Source of the DNA: Bosea sp. PAMC 26642
GTDB lineage: Bacteria; Pseudomonadota; Alphaproteobacteria; Rhizobiales; Beijerinckiaceae
Reading direction: 5' to 3'
Length of the DNA: 64,000 nt
NCBI RefSeq assembly: GCF_001562255.1
Contig: NZ_CP014301.1
Location: 4,991,501 to 5,055,500 of the forward strand
Shown here: piece after piece, positions 1-7,891 of the stretch
Layout: each line of letters begins with the position of its first letter
Numbering within the stretch: position 1 is the stretch's first letter
Program-made: the position numbers and the translations under genes
The notes under the pieces: model-generated
Database searches by the model: none
What the model was told of the DNA's origin: nothing
Seen by the model: only the letters and a program-made list of their open reading frames with translations

Positions 1-138
1 GGCAATCCGTAGCGCGCAGATGCACGGGCTGGTGTTGCGCGACCGCACCGTGTCGGCGTCTCCACAGCCCTTTGGTGCCCAGTTAAGACAGTTGATCCAG
101 AGAGCGATCAATGGCGGATCGGGCGGCGCGATGGCGCT
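1..138. other. Unassigned left flank of the IS21 element
   Basis: This stretch is open in one forward frame and one reverse frame. Neither translation resembles a family I recognise, and no start codon with a ribosome binding site is visible. It is whatever lay next to the IS21 element. It does not encode the N-terminal half of the TRAP permease whose C-terminal half lies on the other side of the element. Confidence 0.4.
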
Positions 139-213
139 TGTGCAGGGCGGTGACAAAACCATCCATTGGAGCGCCGCCGTTTGTGGTCGCGCGGGCGGCG
201 TAAAAGTCGGCCA
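139..213. repeat. IS21 left-end terminal repeats
   Basis: Two copies of GGCGG-N9-NNNCCA start at 146 and 194, and the outer one begins seven bases inside the TGT tip. The inner copy shares 20 of 25 positions with the inner copy of the right end. These are likely IstA binding sites, by analogy with other IS21 members. Confidence 0.65.
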
Positions 214-247
214 CTGGATAGGCTGATCCCTTTTGGGGTTGGCGGGG

Positions 248-1747
248 ATGTTCGCTGTGGAGGTCTACGCGGCGGTTCGTGATTTTGTTTTCATTCAGGG
301 GAAGAGCCGTCGCGAGGCGGCGCGTGTTTTTGGTCTGAGCCGCGAGACGATCGCAAAGATGTGCCGGTTTTCGCTGCCGCCGGGGTACACGCGAACGAAG
401 CCTGCCGAGAAGCCGAAGCTCGGCCCGCTACTGCCGGTGATCGACGCGATCCTGGAGGCTGACCGGGGCGCGCCGGTGAAGCAGCGCCACACGGCGAAGC
501 GGATCTTCGAGCGCTTGCGCGACGATCATGGCTTTGCTGGCGGCTACACCGTGGTGAAGGATTATGTGCGGGTCGGCCGGGCGCGAGGGCGCGAGACCTT
601 CGTGCCGCTGGCGCATCCGCCCGGGCACGCTCAGGTCGATTTCGGCGAGGCGATCGCCGTGATCGGCGGGGTCCGGCAGAAGATCCATTTCTTTTGCATG
701 GACCTTCCGCAGTCGGATGCCTGCTTCGTGAAGGCCTATCCCCGCGAGACAACGGAAGCGTTCCTGGACGGGCACGTCTCGGCGTTTTGCTTCTTCGATG
801 GGGTGCCGCTGTCGATCCTGTACGACAACACGCGCATCGCGGTGGCGAAGATCTGCGGCGACGGCAAGCGCGAGCGAACTCGCGCCTTCACCGAACTGGT
901 CAGCCATTACCTGTTCCGGGACCGCTTCGGCCGTCCCGGCAAGGGCAACGACAAGGGCAAGGTCGAGGGGCTGGTGAAGTACGCCCGCTCGAACTTCATG
1001 ACGCCGATCCCGGTGGTGGCGAGCTTCGAGGCGCTGAACGCCAGACTGGCCGAGCAATGCCGCCTCCGGCAGGGCGAACGCGCCGGACGGCATGCCGGGA
1101 CGATCGGGGAACGGCTTGTCGCCGATCTGGCGGGGTTGCGCGACCTGCCGGCCGTGCCGCTGGAACCGTGCGAGAAGCGCAGCGGCCGGGTCTCATCGAC
1201 CGCATTGGTCCGCTACCGCTCCAACGATTACTCGGTGCCGACCGCTTATGGCTTCCAGGACGTCATGGTGAAGGGCTTCGTCGACGCGGTCGTGATCCTG
1301 TGCCGCGGGGCCGAGATTGCCCGTCACCCGCGCTGCTACGGCGAAGGCGTGTTCGTCTCCAACCCGCTGCATTATCTCGCTCTGATCGAGACCAAGCCCA
1401 ATGCACTCGACCAGGCGGCGGCGCTGCAAGACTGGGCTCTGCCCGAGGTCTTCCAGCATCTGCGCCATCTGCTGGAGGCGCGTATGGGCAATCGCGGCAA
1501 GCGCGAGTTCATCCAGGTGCTGCGGCTGCTGGAGGCGTTGCCGCTTGAGGTCGTGACGTTCGCCGTGACCGAGGCGATCACGCTCGGCGCCATCGGCTTC
1601 GACGCGGTCAAGCTGATCGCGCTGGCGCGGATCGAGCGCAGGCCAGCTCGTCTCGACCTGTCGGCCTATCCTCATCTGCCCAGGACGACGGTGAGGACGA
1701 CCTCGGCTGCCGACTATGCCGTGCTCCTGCCGGAGGAAGCGGCATGA
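248..1747 (+). CDS. istA: IS21-family transposase IstA
   Basis: DDE-type transposase that cuts and joins the IS21 ends, working with the IstB ATPase. The N-terminus carries a helix-turn-helix (about residues 17-40). The catalytic core follows with D131 in QVDFGEA, D193 in YDN and E240 in GKVEG, so the triad looks complete. The C-terminal half has the usual Mu-transposase-like beta-barrel region. I chose the ATG at 248. A TTG at 233 would add only five residues and has no ribosome binding site. The stop codon overlaps the istB start (ATGA), the normal translational coupling in this family. At 499 residues the length is typical and no frameshift is seen. Confidence 0.93.
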   Translation: MFAVEVYAAVRDFVFIQGKSRREAARVFGLSRETIAKMCRFSLPPGYTRTKPAEKPKLGPLLPVIDAILEADRGAPVKQRHTAKRIFERLRDDHGFAGGYTVVKDYVRVGRARGRETFVPLAHPPGHAQVDFGEAIAVIGGVRQKIHFFCMDLPQSDACFVKAYPRETTEAFLDGHVSAFCFFDGVPLSILYDNTRIAVAKICGDGKRERTRAFTELVSHYLFRDRFGRPGKGNDKGKVEGLVKYARSNFMTPIPVVASFEALNARLAEQCRLRQGERAGRHAGTIGERLVADLAGLRDLPAVPLEPCEKRSGRVSSTALVRYRSNDYSVPTAYGFQDVMVKGFVDAVVILCRGAEIARHPRCYGEGVFVSNPLHYLALIETKPNALDQAAALQDWALPEVFQHLRHLLEARMGNRGKREFIQVLRLLEALPLEVVTFAVTEAITLGAIGFDAVKLIALARIERRPARLDLSAYPHLPRTTVRTTSAADYAVLLPEEAA

Positions 1748-2610
1748 CCGGCACCACCAGCGACGCGATGCCAACGGGAACGACCAGCAGCACGCCCCAG
1801 GTCCTCCTGGCCCACCATCTCAAGCAGCTCAAACTGCCGACGGTGCTGCGCGAGTATGACAAGGTTGCCCGCGAATGCGCGCGTGATGGTGTCGATCATC
1901 CCCGCTATCTGCTGCGCCTGATCGAGCTCGAACTCCTTGATCGCGAGCGCCGCACGGTCGAGCGGCGCATCCGGGCAGCGCGGTTCCCGGCGGTGAAGAG
2001 CTTCGACACCTTCGACTTCGCCGCCATCCCTGGCCTCAACAAGATGCTCGTGCTGGAGCTGGCGCGCTGCGGTTATCTCCTGCGCCGTGAGAACATCATC
2101 GCGCTCGGCAACAGCGGTACCGGCAAAACCCATGTCGCGCTGGCGCTTGGGCTGGCGGCTTGCCAGAAGGGCTTCTCCGTCACGTTCACGACGGCGGCCT
2201 CGCTGGTCAACCAGTTGCTGGAGGCCCGCGACGAGAGACGCCTGCTCAAGCTTCAGCGCGATCTGCAGGCGGTCAAGCTGCTGATCGTCGACGAGCTCGG
2301 CTATGTACCGTTGTCGCCGACCGGGGCCGAACTCCTGTTCGAGACGTTCTCGCAGCGCTATGAGCGCGGCTCGACCATCGTGACCTCGAACCTACCATTC
2401 GAGGACTGGACCTCGATCCTGGGATCGGAGCGTCTCACAGGCGCGCTGCTCGACCGGCTCACCCACCACGTCAGCATCCTGGCAATGAACGGCGACAGCT
2501 ATCGGCTGAAGCAATCTGCCGGCCGACGGCGCAGCCTCGCCGTGGCGGAGCAAAACCAGGCCACTGCTGAGCACGTCGATCCCGAAACCGGAGAGATCAC
2601 CACAGGCTAA
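1744..2610 (+). CDS. istB: IS21-family helper ATPase IstB
   Basis: AAA+ ATPase of the DnaC/IstB group that assists IstA in target capture and transposition. Walker A is GNSGTGKT at about residues 122-129 and Walker B is LLIVDE at 179-184. The DELGY-type motif with TGAELLFE and TSNLPFEDW downstream is characteristic of IstB. The protein has 288 residues, slightly longer than most because of a Thr/Ser-rich N-terminal extension and a charged tail. Its ATG overlaps the istA stop by four bases. A perfect palindrome follows 15 bases after the stop. Confidence 0.93.
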   Translation: MTGTTSDAMPTGTTSSTPQVLLAHHLKQLKLPTVLREYDKVARECARDGVDHPRYLLRLIELELLDRERRTVERRIRAARFPAVKSFDTFDFAAIPGLNKMLVLELARCGYLLRRENIIALGNSGTGKTHVALALGLAACQKGFSVTFTTAASLVNQLLEARDERRLLKLQRDLQAVKLLIVDELGYVPLSPTGAELLFETFSQRYERGSTIVTSNLPFEDWTSILGSERLTGALLDRLTHHVSILAMNGDSYRLKQSAGRRRSLAVAEQNQATAEHVDPETGEITTG

Positions 2611-2625
2611 TCAGAAACGAGCACG

Positions 2626-2667
2626 ACGATATGCAAAGGGCCCCGATCGGGGCCCTTTGCATATCGT
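2626..2667. terminator. 42-bp perfect palindrome after istB
   Basis: Twenty-one bases (ACGATATGCAAAGGGCCCCGA) are followed at once by their exact reverse complement, giving a very stable hairpin inside the right end of the IS. Its place just after istB suggests a transcription terminator, possibly bidirectional, that insulates the element from outside transcription. There is no clear T-run on either side, so a role as a recombination or protein site is also possible. Confidence 0.5.
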
Positions 2668-2683
2668 CCGCCCGCGCCGCCAC

Positions 2684-2734
2684 TGGCCTGCTTTGACTCC
2701 GCCCCGATGGCCTGGAATCCGACCGCCGTTGACA
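2684..2734. repeat. IS21 right-end terminal repeats
   Basis: Read inward from the tip, two copies of GGCGG-N9-AGGCCA are spaced 24 bases apart. The outer copy sits seven bases inside the TGT tip, the same distance as at the left end. The last base of the element is the A of TTGACA at 2734. Confidence 0.65.
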
Positions 2735-3254
2735 GTACGGCAAGGTCAACCGCTCCTCGCTCGTGCGCGTGCTGCGCCGCTCGGCCAACGGCACCTGTAT
2801 GATCGTGATGATCCTGCTCGGCGCCCACATCTTCGGTTATTTCTTCACCCTGACGCAGGTGACACAGAACCTCGTCGCGTGGGTCGGCGCGCTCGAAGTC
2901 TCGCGCTGGGTCATCATGGTGCTGATCCTCTGCGGCTACATCGTGCTCGGCACGTTCATGGACCAGATCGCGATCCTCGTCCTGACTGTGCCAATCGTAC
3001 TGCCGCTCGTCAAAGTGCTCGGGTTCGACCCGCTCTGGTTCGGCATCATCAAGATCGTAACGGCCGAGGTCGGGATGATCACGCCGCCGGTGGGACTGAA
3101 CTGCTTCGTTGTCGCCCGTTATTCGGGTCGTCCAGTCCAGGAGGTTTTCAGGGGCTCCATGCCGCATTTCATCGCCCACATCGGGATCATTGGGGTGATG
3201 CTGGCATTTCCGGAGATTATCCTGTGGCTACCGCGAACAATGATGGGCAACTAG
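2735..3254 (+). pseudogene. TRAP transporter large permease (DctM), C-terminal remnant
   Basis: The frame reads YGKVNRSSLVRVLRRS and then four hydrophobic segments with the DctM signatures GTFMDQIAILVLTVPIVLP and EVGMITPPVGLN, ending at TAA... TAG 3252-3254. About 170 residues remain of a protein that normally has about 430. The reading frame meets an in-frame TGA at 2730-2732, inside the IS21 tip, so the gene was cut by the element. The 5' part is not on the other side of the IS in this window, which points to an adjacent deletion or recombination. An internal GTG at 2763 could start translation, but a transporter missing its first half would not work. DctM is the membrane channel subunit of a sodium-driven C4-dicarboxylate or other carboxylate importer. 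Confidence 0.85.
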
Positions 3255-3590
3255 ATCTTCTCGTGTTCAGTTTACCGCACAGGCGCAGCTGACGCGGTTC
3301 TCTACAATGACCGCGCGGGAGGCATCTTGCGGGTCTCGCGCCAAAGTATGCTGAAACGCAGCAATGCTCCGGTCCCGAATTCACTACGCTAATTTGCGCC
3401 ACCTCCAGACATAGGCCTACTTCCCGAAAGCTGACCCTGAAACGGTGTGGCGCCTTTTGGTGGTACTCTCGACAAACCCCAGTGGCATTTTTCTGTTTTC
3501 CCCGCGGCACAAGCCGAGCCCGCGCCTTCTCGGGTGCACGGGTATCACCCGTAACCATATTAACCACTCGGGGCGCCGGTTCGCCGGCCG
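3255..3590. other. Intergenic, no gene seen
   Basis: This stretch lies between the TRAP remnant and the 3' end of the minus-strand nucleoside operon. Short open frames have no family match or ribosome binding site. No convincing terminator, RNA or repeat was found. Confidence 0.4.
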
Positions 3591-4112
3591 TCATCTGCAA
3601 AAATCTGCGCAGCCTACTTCCCAGAATGGTTGACCGGGCCCGAGCTGTGGAACCGAAGGTCGAGGCCTTTTTCCAGGGAGATTGAGGGGTACAGGCTTTA
3701 CCAGTTCCCACCAGCCATAGGCACATTGGGACCGGTAGGCCATCTGTTCGGAAATCGAGGTGCCCTCGCGCGCCAACGCGGCGTCAAGCGCGTCACAGCT
3801 CTGGCGGAGACGCTGGTCGTGGGCGTCGTTTGAACCGTTGGCATAGTCGTGGAAAGCGGCGGTGAAGCTTTCCATTTCGTATGCGATTTGTGGCCAGTCG
3901 TGCCTGTCTAGATTCCAGGCGTCCATCCACTCACGCACCACGGCCTCGACCGCCTCGGCCTTCGGCTTGTCCTTCACCTTGCGGGCCGTCGTCAGCATGT
4001 GGCGCATCAGCTCGGCGCGGGCATGGAGATGGCGGGCGGCGAGCGCGGCCGTGCGCATCGCGGCGATGGCTTCTGTCGCCTCGGCGCGCAATTCCTCAAC
4101 CAGATGGGACAT
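3591..4112 (-). CDS. Hypothetical protein at the end of the nucleoside/sugar operon
   Basis: A 173-residue protein that I do not recognise. Residues 1-60 are rich in Ala, Glu, Arg and Leu and probably form two long helices (VEELRAEATEAIAAMRT, then HARAELMRHMLTTARK). A Trp-rich middle follows (REWMDAWNLDRHDW), then another helical stretch with Asp and Cys. The last 35 residues are proline-rich and low in helix propensity, so the original stop may have been lost or the tail may be disordered. No signal peptide or membrane segment is present. It starts 19 bases after the nucleoside hydrolase stop on the same strand and so is probably the last gene of that operon. It could be an accessory to the hydrolase or to another step. 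No function can be assigned. Confidence 0.6.
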   Translation of the reverse strand: MSHLVEELRAEATEAIAAMRTAALAARHLHARAELMRHMLTTARKVKDKPKAEAVEAVVREWMDAWNLDRHDWPQIAYEMESFTAAFHDYANGSNDAHDQRLRQSCDALDAALAREGTSISEQMAYRSQCAYGWWELVKPVPLNLPGKRPRPSVPQLGPGQPFWEVGCADFCR

Positions 4113-4131
4113 AGCTGATCCTCAAAGGCAG

Positions 4132-5067
4132 TCAGGGCAGGGTGGCGAGACGCTCAATCAGGCGCTCGAACAGCGTCGTCGCCTCGACGGTGGCGACGAC
4201 GTGGGTGTTGGGCTCGCGCTTGAGGCGGCCATTCCAGTCGATCGTTGTGCGCCCGCGGAGCGACCCTGCGCCGGTTTCGACCTCGACATGGCAGTCGCGC
4301 CCCAAAAACAGCTCCGGCCAGAGCAGCCAGGCGATCACGCAGAGGTCGTGCATCGGATGCCCGGCCGTGCCGAGCTCGCCCGGCCTTGGGCGCGTCAGCA
4401 TGCCGTGTACGGCCGTGCCCGTGGCGGTGCCGAGTGCACCGATCCGCGCGACTTGCACGTGGCTCGCGATTGCCTGCAGCGTGACGCCGAGGCCAATCAT
4501 CACGATCGGGCGGCCGCAGCCGAAGACGATCGCCGCGGCATGGGGATCGACATGGATGTTGAACTCTGCCGCCGGCGTCATGTTGCCGAGCCCGATGGCC
4601 CCGCCCATCAGCACGATGCGCTTCACCTTGGATAGGATGTCGGGGGCGAGCCGGAAGGCCAGCGCCAGATTGGTCAGCGGCCCGAGCGGGCAGAGCGTGA
4701 CGCCGCTGTCGGGCGTCGCCCGGCAGAGAGCGATGATCGCCTCGACGGCGTGGCCAGGATCGGCCTCGCTCGCCGGCGGAGGCAGTCCGGCCCCGGCGAG
4801 CCCGTCCGGCCCGCAGACGAATTCGGCCGTAGCTAGCGGGAACAGCAGCGGCCCCTCGGCGCCGGCATGGACAGGCAAGGAGGCGGCCGCGGCTCCGGCG
4901 AGATCGCGGATGCGCAGGGCGTTGGCTGTGGTCTGCGCCACCGGCGCATTGCCGGCAACCGTCGTGATGGCGCGCAGATCGAGCATGTCGCTGGCTGCGA
5001 AGGCAAGCAGCAGTGCGACCGCGTCGTCCTGGCCCGGATCGGTGTCAATGATGATGGCCTCGCGCAT
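4132..5067 (-). CDS. Inosine-uridine preferring nucleoside hydrolase family protein
   Basis: Cytoplasmic enzyme that hydrolyses the N-glycosidic bond of ribonucleosides to give a base and ribose. The calcium-binding family signature DTDPGQDDA is at residues 8-16. Further conserved blocks are visible: the MGGAIGLGNMTPAAEFNIHVDP region, which carries the Asn and Asp ligands, and HDLCVIAWLLWP near the C-terminus, which carries the catalytic His/Asp pair. The length of 311 residues is standard. It starts 4 bases after the sugar ABC ATPase stop, so the two are co-transcribed. The family includes RihA/B/C and IunH, but the exact substrate cannot be read from sequence. With the kinase, SDR and sugar importer upstream, the liberated sugar is probably the nutrient. 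Confidence 0.9.
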   Translation of the reverse strand: MREAIIIDTDPGQDDAVALLLAFAASDMLDLRAITTVAGNAPVAQTTANALRIRDLAGAAAASLPVHAGAEGPLLFPLATAEFVCGPDGLAGAGLPPPASEADPGHAVEAIIALCRATPDSGVTLCPLGPLTNLALAFRLAPDILSKVKRIVLMGGAIGLGNMTPAAEFNIHVDPHAAAIVFGCGRPIVMIGLGVTLQAIASHVQVARIGALGTATGTAVHGMLTRPRPGELGTAGHPMHDLCVIAWLLWPELFLGRDCHVEVETGAGSLRGRTTIDWNGRLKREPNTHVVATVEATTLFERLIERLATLP

Positions 5068-5071
5068 CCGC

Positions 5072-5836
5072 TCAGGCCGCCTTCGCGTTGCCGGCCATAA
5101 TCATGTGGGCGATGTCGTCGGCCGTCAGATCGCCAACCGGGCGGTCCACATATTTGCGCCCCGCGCCCATGATCACCACACGATCCGCCAGTGCCACCAC
5201 GTCGCGCATGTTGTGGCTGATCAGGATGACGGTGCGCCCGTCGGCCTTGAGCTTGCGGATGAGCCCGAGCACCAGCGCGCTCTCCTTGACGCCGAGCGCC
5301 GCTGTCGGCTCGTCCATGATGATGATCTCGGCGTTCCAGCGCAGCGCCCTCGAGATTGCCACCGCCTGGCGCTGGCCGCCTGAGAGCCGCTCGACCGGCC
5401 GCGTCATGTCCGTCACCGCAGCCGAAAGCTGCGAGAGATAGCGCTGCGATTCCGCTATCATGCGCTTCTTGTCGAGCACGCGCAGGAAGGGCAGTAGGAT
5501 GGGCTTGGTCAGTTCTGAGCCCATAAACACGTTCTGGGCGATGGATAGCCGCGGCGCGAGCGCGAGATCCTGGTAGATGGTGGCCACGCCTTGCTCCAGC
5601 GCGTCATGAGGCGAGCCGAAGGAGACCGGCTTGCCTCGCATGCTCATCGCGCCTGCTGTCGGCTCCTCCGCTCCCGAGATCACCTTGATCAGGCTCGACT
5701 TGCCAGCGCCGTTGTCCCCGCAGATCGCGACGACCTCCCCTGCGAAAATGTCGAGATCGACCTCGCGAACGGCGACGACAGGGCCGTAGCTCTTGCCGAT
5801 GCCGCGCAGGGACAGGAGGGGGGTGGGATCGCTCAT
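5072..5836 (-). CDS. Sugar ABC transporter ATP-binding protein
   Basis: ATPase of a carbohydrate (CUT2-type) importer. Walker A GDNGAGKS is at residues 40-47, the signature LSGGQ at 151-155 and Walker B IIIMDEP at 171-177, followed by the H-loop LISHNMRDV. At 254 residues it is a single-domain ATPase like FrcA, not the roughly 500-residue tandem ATPase typical of RbsA or XylG. Two copies would therefore be expected in the complex. It lies between the binding-protein gene and the nucleoside hydrolase. A stem-loop precedes it and may lower its expression relative to the binding protein. Confidence 0.92.
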   Translation of the reverse strand: MSDPTPLLSLRGIGKSYGPVVAVREVDLDIFAGEVVAICGDNGAGKSSLIKVISGAEEPTAGAMSMRGKPVSFGSPHDALEQGVATIYQDLALAPRLSIAQNVFMGSELTKPILLPFLRVLDKKRMIAESQRYLSQLSAAVTDMTRPVERLSGGQRQAVAISRALRWNAEIIIMDEPTAALGVKESALVLGLIRKLKADGRTVILISHNMRDVVALADRVVIMGAGRKYVDRPVGDLTADDIAHMIMAGNAKAA

Positions 5837-5908
5837 GGGCTTGCCCTTCGGGGCTGGCGGTCTGGGGGGTGCGTCAGTCTCTGGTGGCGCTCACCGGACA
5901 CTCCGGAG

Positions 5909-5940
5909 CGTCATGCTCGGGGCCTTCCCCGAGCATGACG
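5909..5940 (-). promoter_or_regulatory. Stem-loop between binding-protein and ATPase genes
   Basis: Fourteen bases CGTCATGCTCGGGG, a 4-base loop, then the exact complement. It sits 10 bases after the stop of the binding-protein gene in the direction of transcription. It most likely stabilises the upstream mRNA against 3' decay or partly terminates transcription, giving more binding protein than ATPase. No T-run follows, so full termination is unlikely. Confidence 0.6.
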
Positions 5941-5950
5941 CGCCTTGGGC

Positions 5951-6892
5951 TCACTTTAGGAACTGCTGCACGTTGGTCTTGTCGACCAGCACCGCGTCCG
6001 TGAAGAGATACGGCCCGCTCGCGACGGTTTCCTTGGGCTTCTTGTCGACGACGATTGTCTGGATGGCGTCGACCGCCTGCTTGCCCATCGCCTCGAAGGG
6101 GATTGCCACCGTCGCCATGAAGGTCGAGGCCGGATCGGCGATGCGGGCATAGGTCTCCTTGCCGCCATCGACCGAGACCAGCGGGATCTGGCCCTTCTTG
6201 ATCCCCTGTGCCTGCAGCAGGTCGTCAATGATGTATGCCTGCCCGTCGAACGAGGCCCAGATGCCGTTGATCTTGCCCTGGTTCTGCAGCAGCAAAGCCT
6301 GCATGCCGGCACGGACGTCGTCGCGCCAGCTCTGGGTGCGGGCCATCGAGAACTTGCCGACTTCCTTGACGCCCTGGTTCTCCGCCAGCACCGCGTCGAG
6401 GAGGCGGCCGCGGATGCGCGAGGCGACGTTGAGGTCGAAGCGCGCGGTGGCGATGTTGCCCTGGTAGCCGAGCTGGCCGAGCAGATAGAGCGCGGCGTCA
6501 GCGCCGACCTTGTACTCGTTGGTCTGGATGTCGAACAGCGCATGCGGGCTCGAGCCCGACTGCACGGTAATGACCGGGATCTTCGCGTCCTTGGCCGCCT
6601 TGAACTGGGCGTCGGCCTCGACCGGCTTGCCCATGGCGATGATGATGGCATCGACCTTCTTGGCGATCAGCGCGTCGAACTGCTCGGCATGCTTGGGCAG
6701 CGCGCCTTCCGAATTCAGCAGCGTCACGCCCCAGCCCTTGGCCTTGGCGGCGGCGGCGGCGGCGTTTGCGACGCGGGCATGCGTCTCCGACGAGAACTGA
6801 AAACCGATGATCCCGACCTCGAAGGCCTGTGCCTGCGAGCCCAGCGCGACCATAGCGGCCGCGGCCAGCAGCATCTTCCTGAAACCCAACAT
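5951..6892 (-). CDS. Sugar ABC transporter periplasmic substrate-binding protein
   Basis: Type-I periplasmic binding protein (ribose/xylose/galactose-binding family) that delivers ligand to the importer encoded beside it. A clear signal peptide is present (LLAAAAMVALGSQAQA, cleavage near residue 23). The mature part follows the family pattern: VGIIGFQFSSETHARVANAAAAAAKAKGW at the start, a KVDAIIIAMGKP loop, then VSVDGG and ASTFMATVAIP near the C-terminus. Length is 313 residues. The ligand is unknown, but the neighbouring nucleoside hydrolase and FGGY kinase suggest a pentose, pentitol or nucleoside. Confidence 0.92.
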   Translation of the reverse strand: MLGFRKMLLAAAAMVALGSQAQAFEVGIIGFQFSSETHARVANAAAAAAKAKGWGVTLLNSEGALPKHAEQFDALIAKKVDAIIIAMGKPVEADAQFKAAKDAKIPVITVQSGSSPHALFDIQTNEYKVGADAALYLLGQLGYQGNIATARFDLNVASRIRGRLLDAVLAENQGVKEVGKFSMARTQSWRDDVRAGMQALLLQNQGKINGIWASFDGQAYIIDDLLQAQGIKKGQIPLVSVDGGKETYARIADPASTFMATVAIPFEAMGKQAVDAIQTIVVDKKPKETVASGPYLFTDAVLVDKTNVQQFLK

Positions 6893-6930
6893 GATGATGT
6901 CTCCCCTCGTTTTGATCGTTGGCGAACAGT

Positions 6931-7887
6931 TCAGACTTTGAATGCCGCCTTCTTCATCGCGCTGGCCGAGAAGGCGACCGAGCCAATGATGATGACGCCG
7001 AGAACGATGTCCTGGATGTAATAGGGCGCGCCGAGCAGGACCAAGCCGTTGCCGAGCACCTTGAGCACCAGCGCCGCGAAGACCGTCCCGACAATGTTGG
7101 GCTTGCCGGGCTCAAACATGGTCATGCCGAGCAGCACGGCGGCGATCGCGTAGAGCAGGTAGTCGCCCGCCATGTTGGGCGCGGCGGAGGACAGGTTTGC
7201 GGCGAGCAGCGCCGCCATCAGCCCCGCGAAGACGCCAGCGAGCAGGAGGCCGATGCGCTTCATGCGGGCGGTGGCGATGCCGGCGAGCCTGGCCGCCTCG
7301 TCCGCCTCGCCCGTGGCGACCATATGCGCGCCGGTCCGGGTCCATTTCACCAGGACCCAGGCGAACAACGTCGCAGCCGTCATCCAGAGCACGAGATTGG
7401 ACAGGCCGAAGGTGTAGCCGCGCGCGAGCCCGGTGAAGCTCACCGGCCAGCGCCCGGTGAAGGCGACGCCCTGGGTGATCATGAAGGCCAGCCCCTTGGC
7501 GATGGCCGCCGTGCCTAGGGTCATGATCAGCGAGGGGATGCGCAGCACCGTGACGCCATAGCCGTTCAGGCTTCCGAGCACGATTCCGACCGCGAGTGCC
7601 GCGCCAACGGCTGCGGCGGGTGGATATTGTGAATGCACCATCCAGCCGCAGACCACCGCTGCCAGGCTCGCCATCTCCGCGATCGAGAGGTCGAGCTCTG
7701 CAACCGTGAAGGCGAGCGCGAAGCCCAGCGCCAGGACGGCAAGGAAGCTCGTATCCTTCAGCACGTTGATGATGTTCATCGGGCTTGCGAAGTTCGGCGC
7801 GAAGAGCAGGAAGAAGACGATCAACGCCAGTCCCGCGATCGCCGTGCCGTATCGGCCGATCACCTCGCGTATATCGATCGGGCCCAT
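6931..7887 (-). CDS. Sugar ABC transporter permease
   Basis: Inner-membrane permease of the CUT2 (RbsC/XylH) family with about 8-10 hydrophobic helices. Family features include FAPNFASPMNIINVLKDTSF at the start, ALGFALAFTVAELDLSIAEM (the TVGGIDLSVG equivalent) and a cytoplasmic loop with ATGEADEAARLAGI that couples to the ATPase. I start at the ATG at 7887, which leaves a 4-base gap after the SDR stop and begins MGPIDIRE. An upstream extension of 18 residues has no good start. Length is 318 residues. Confidence 0.9.
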   Translation of the reverse strand: MGPIDIREVIGRYGTAIAGLALIVFFLLFAPNFASPMNIINVLKDTSFLAVLALGFALAFTVAELDLSIAEMASLAAVVCGWMVHSQYPPAAAVGAALAVGIVLGSLNGYGVTVLRIPSLIMTLGTAAIAKGLAFMITQGVAFTGRWPVSFTGLARGYTFGLSNLVLWMTAATLFAWVLVKWTRTGAHMVATGEADEAARLAGIATARMKRIGLLLAGVFAGLMAALLAANLSSAAPNMAGDYLLYAIAAVLLGMTMFEPGKPNIVGTVFAALVLKVLGNGLVLLGAPYYIQDIVLGVIIIGSVAFSASAMKKAAFKV

Positions 7888-7891
7888 CGGC

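Larger units (their letters stand above)
139..2734 (+). mobile_element. IS21-family insertion sequence, complete
   Basis: The element is about 2.6 kb, the usual size for the family, and holds overlapping istA and istB genes. Both tips begin with TGT: the left tip reads TGTGCAGGGCGG, the right tip read inward is TGTCAACGGCGG, and 9 of 12 bases match. Each end repeats a motif GGCGG-N9-(A/C)NNCCA twice, as expected of IS21 multiple terminal repeats. The bases flanking the two tips (ending GGCGCT on the left, starting GTACGG on the right) do not form a target duplication, so one flank has probably been rearranged. Both genes look intact, so the element may be active. Confidence 0.85.

Noticed and set aside
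1..226. Forward open frame running from the left edge into the IS21 left end
   Set aside because: It crosses the IS boundary and matches no family, so it is at most a fragment of the interrupted locus.
139..2734. Target-site duplication of the IS21 element
   Set aside because: The bases outside the two tips do not match for any length of 4-8, so no duplication is claimed.
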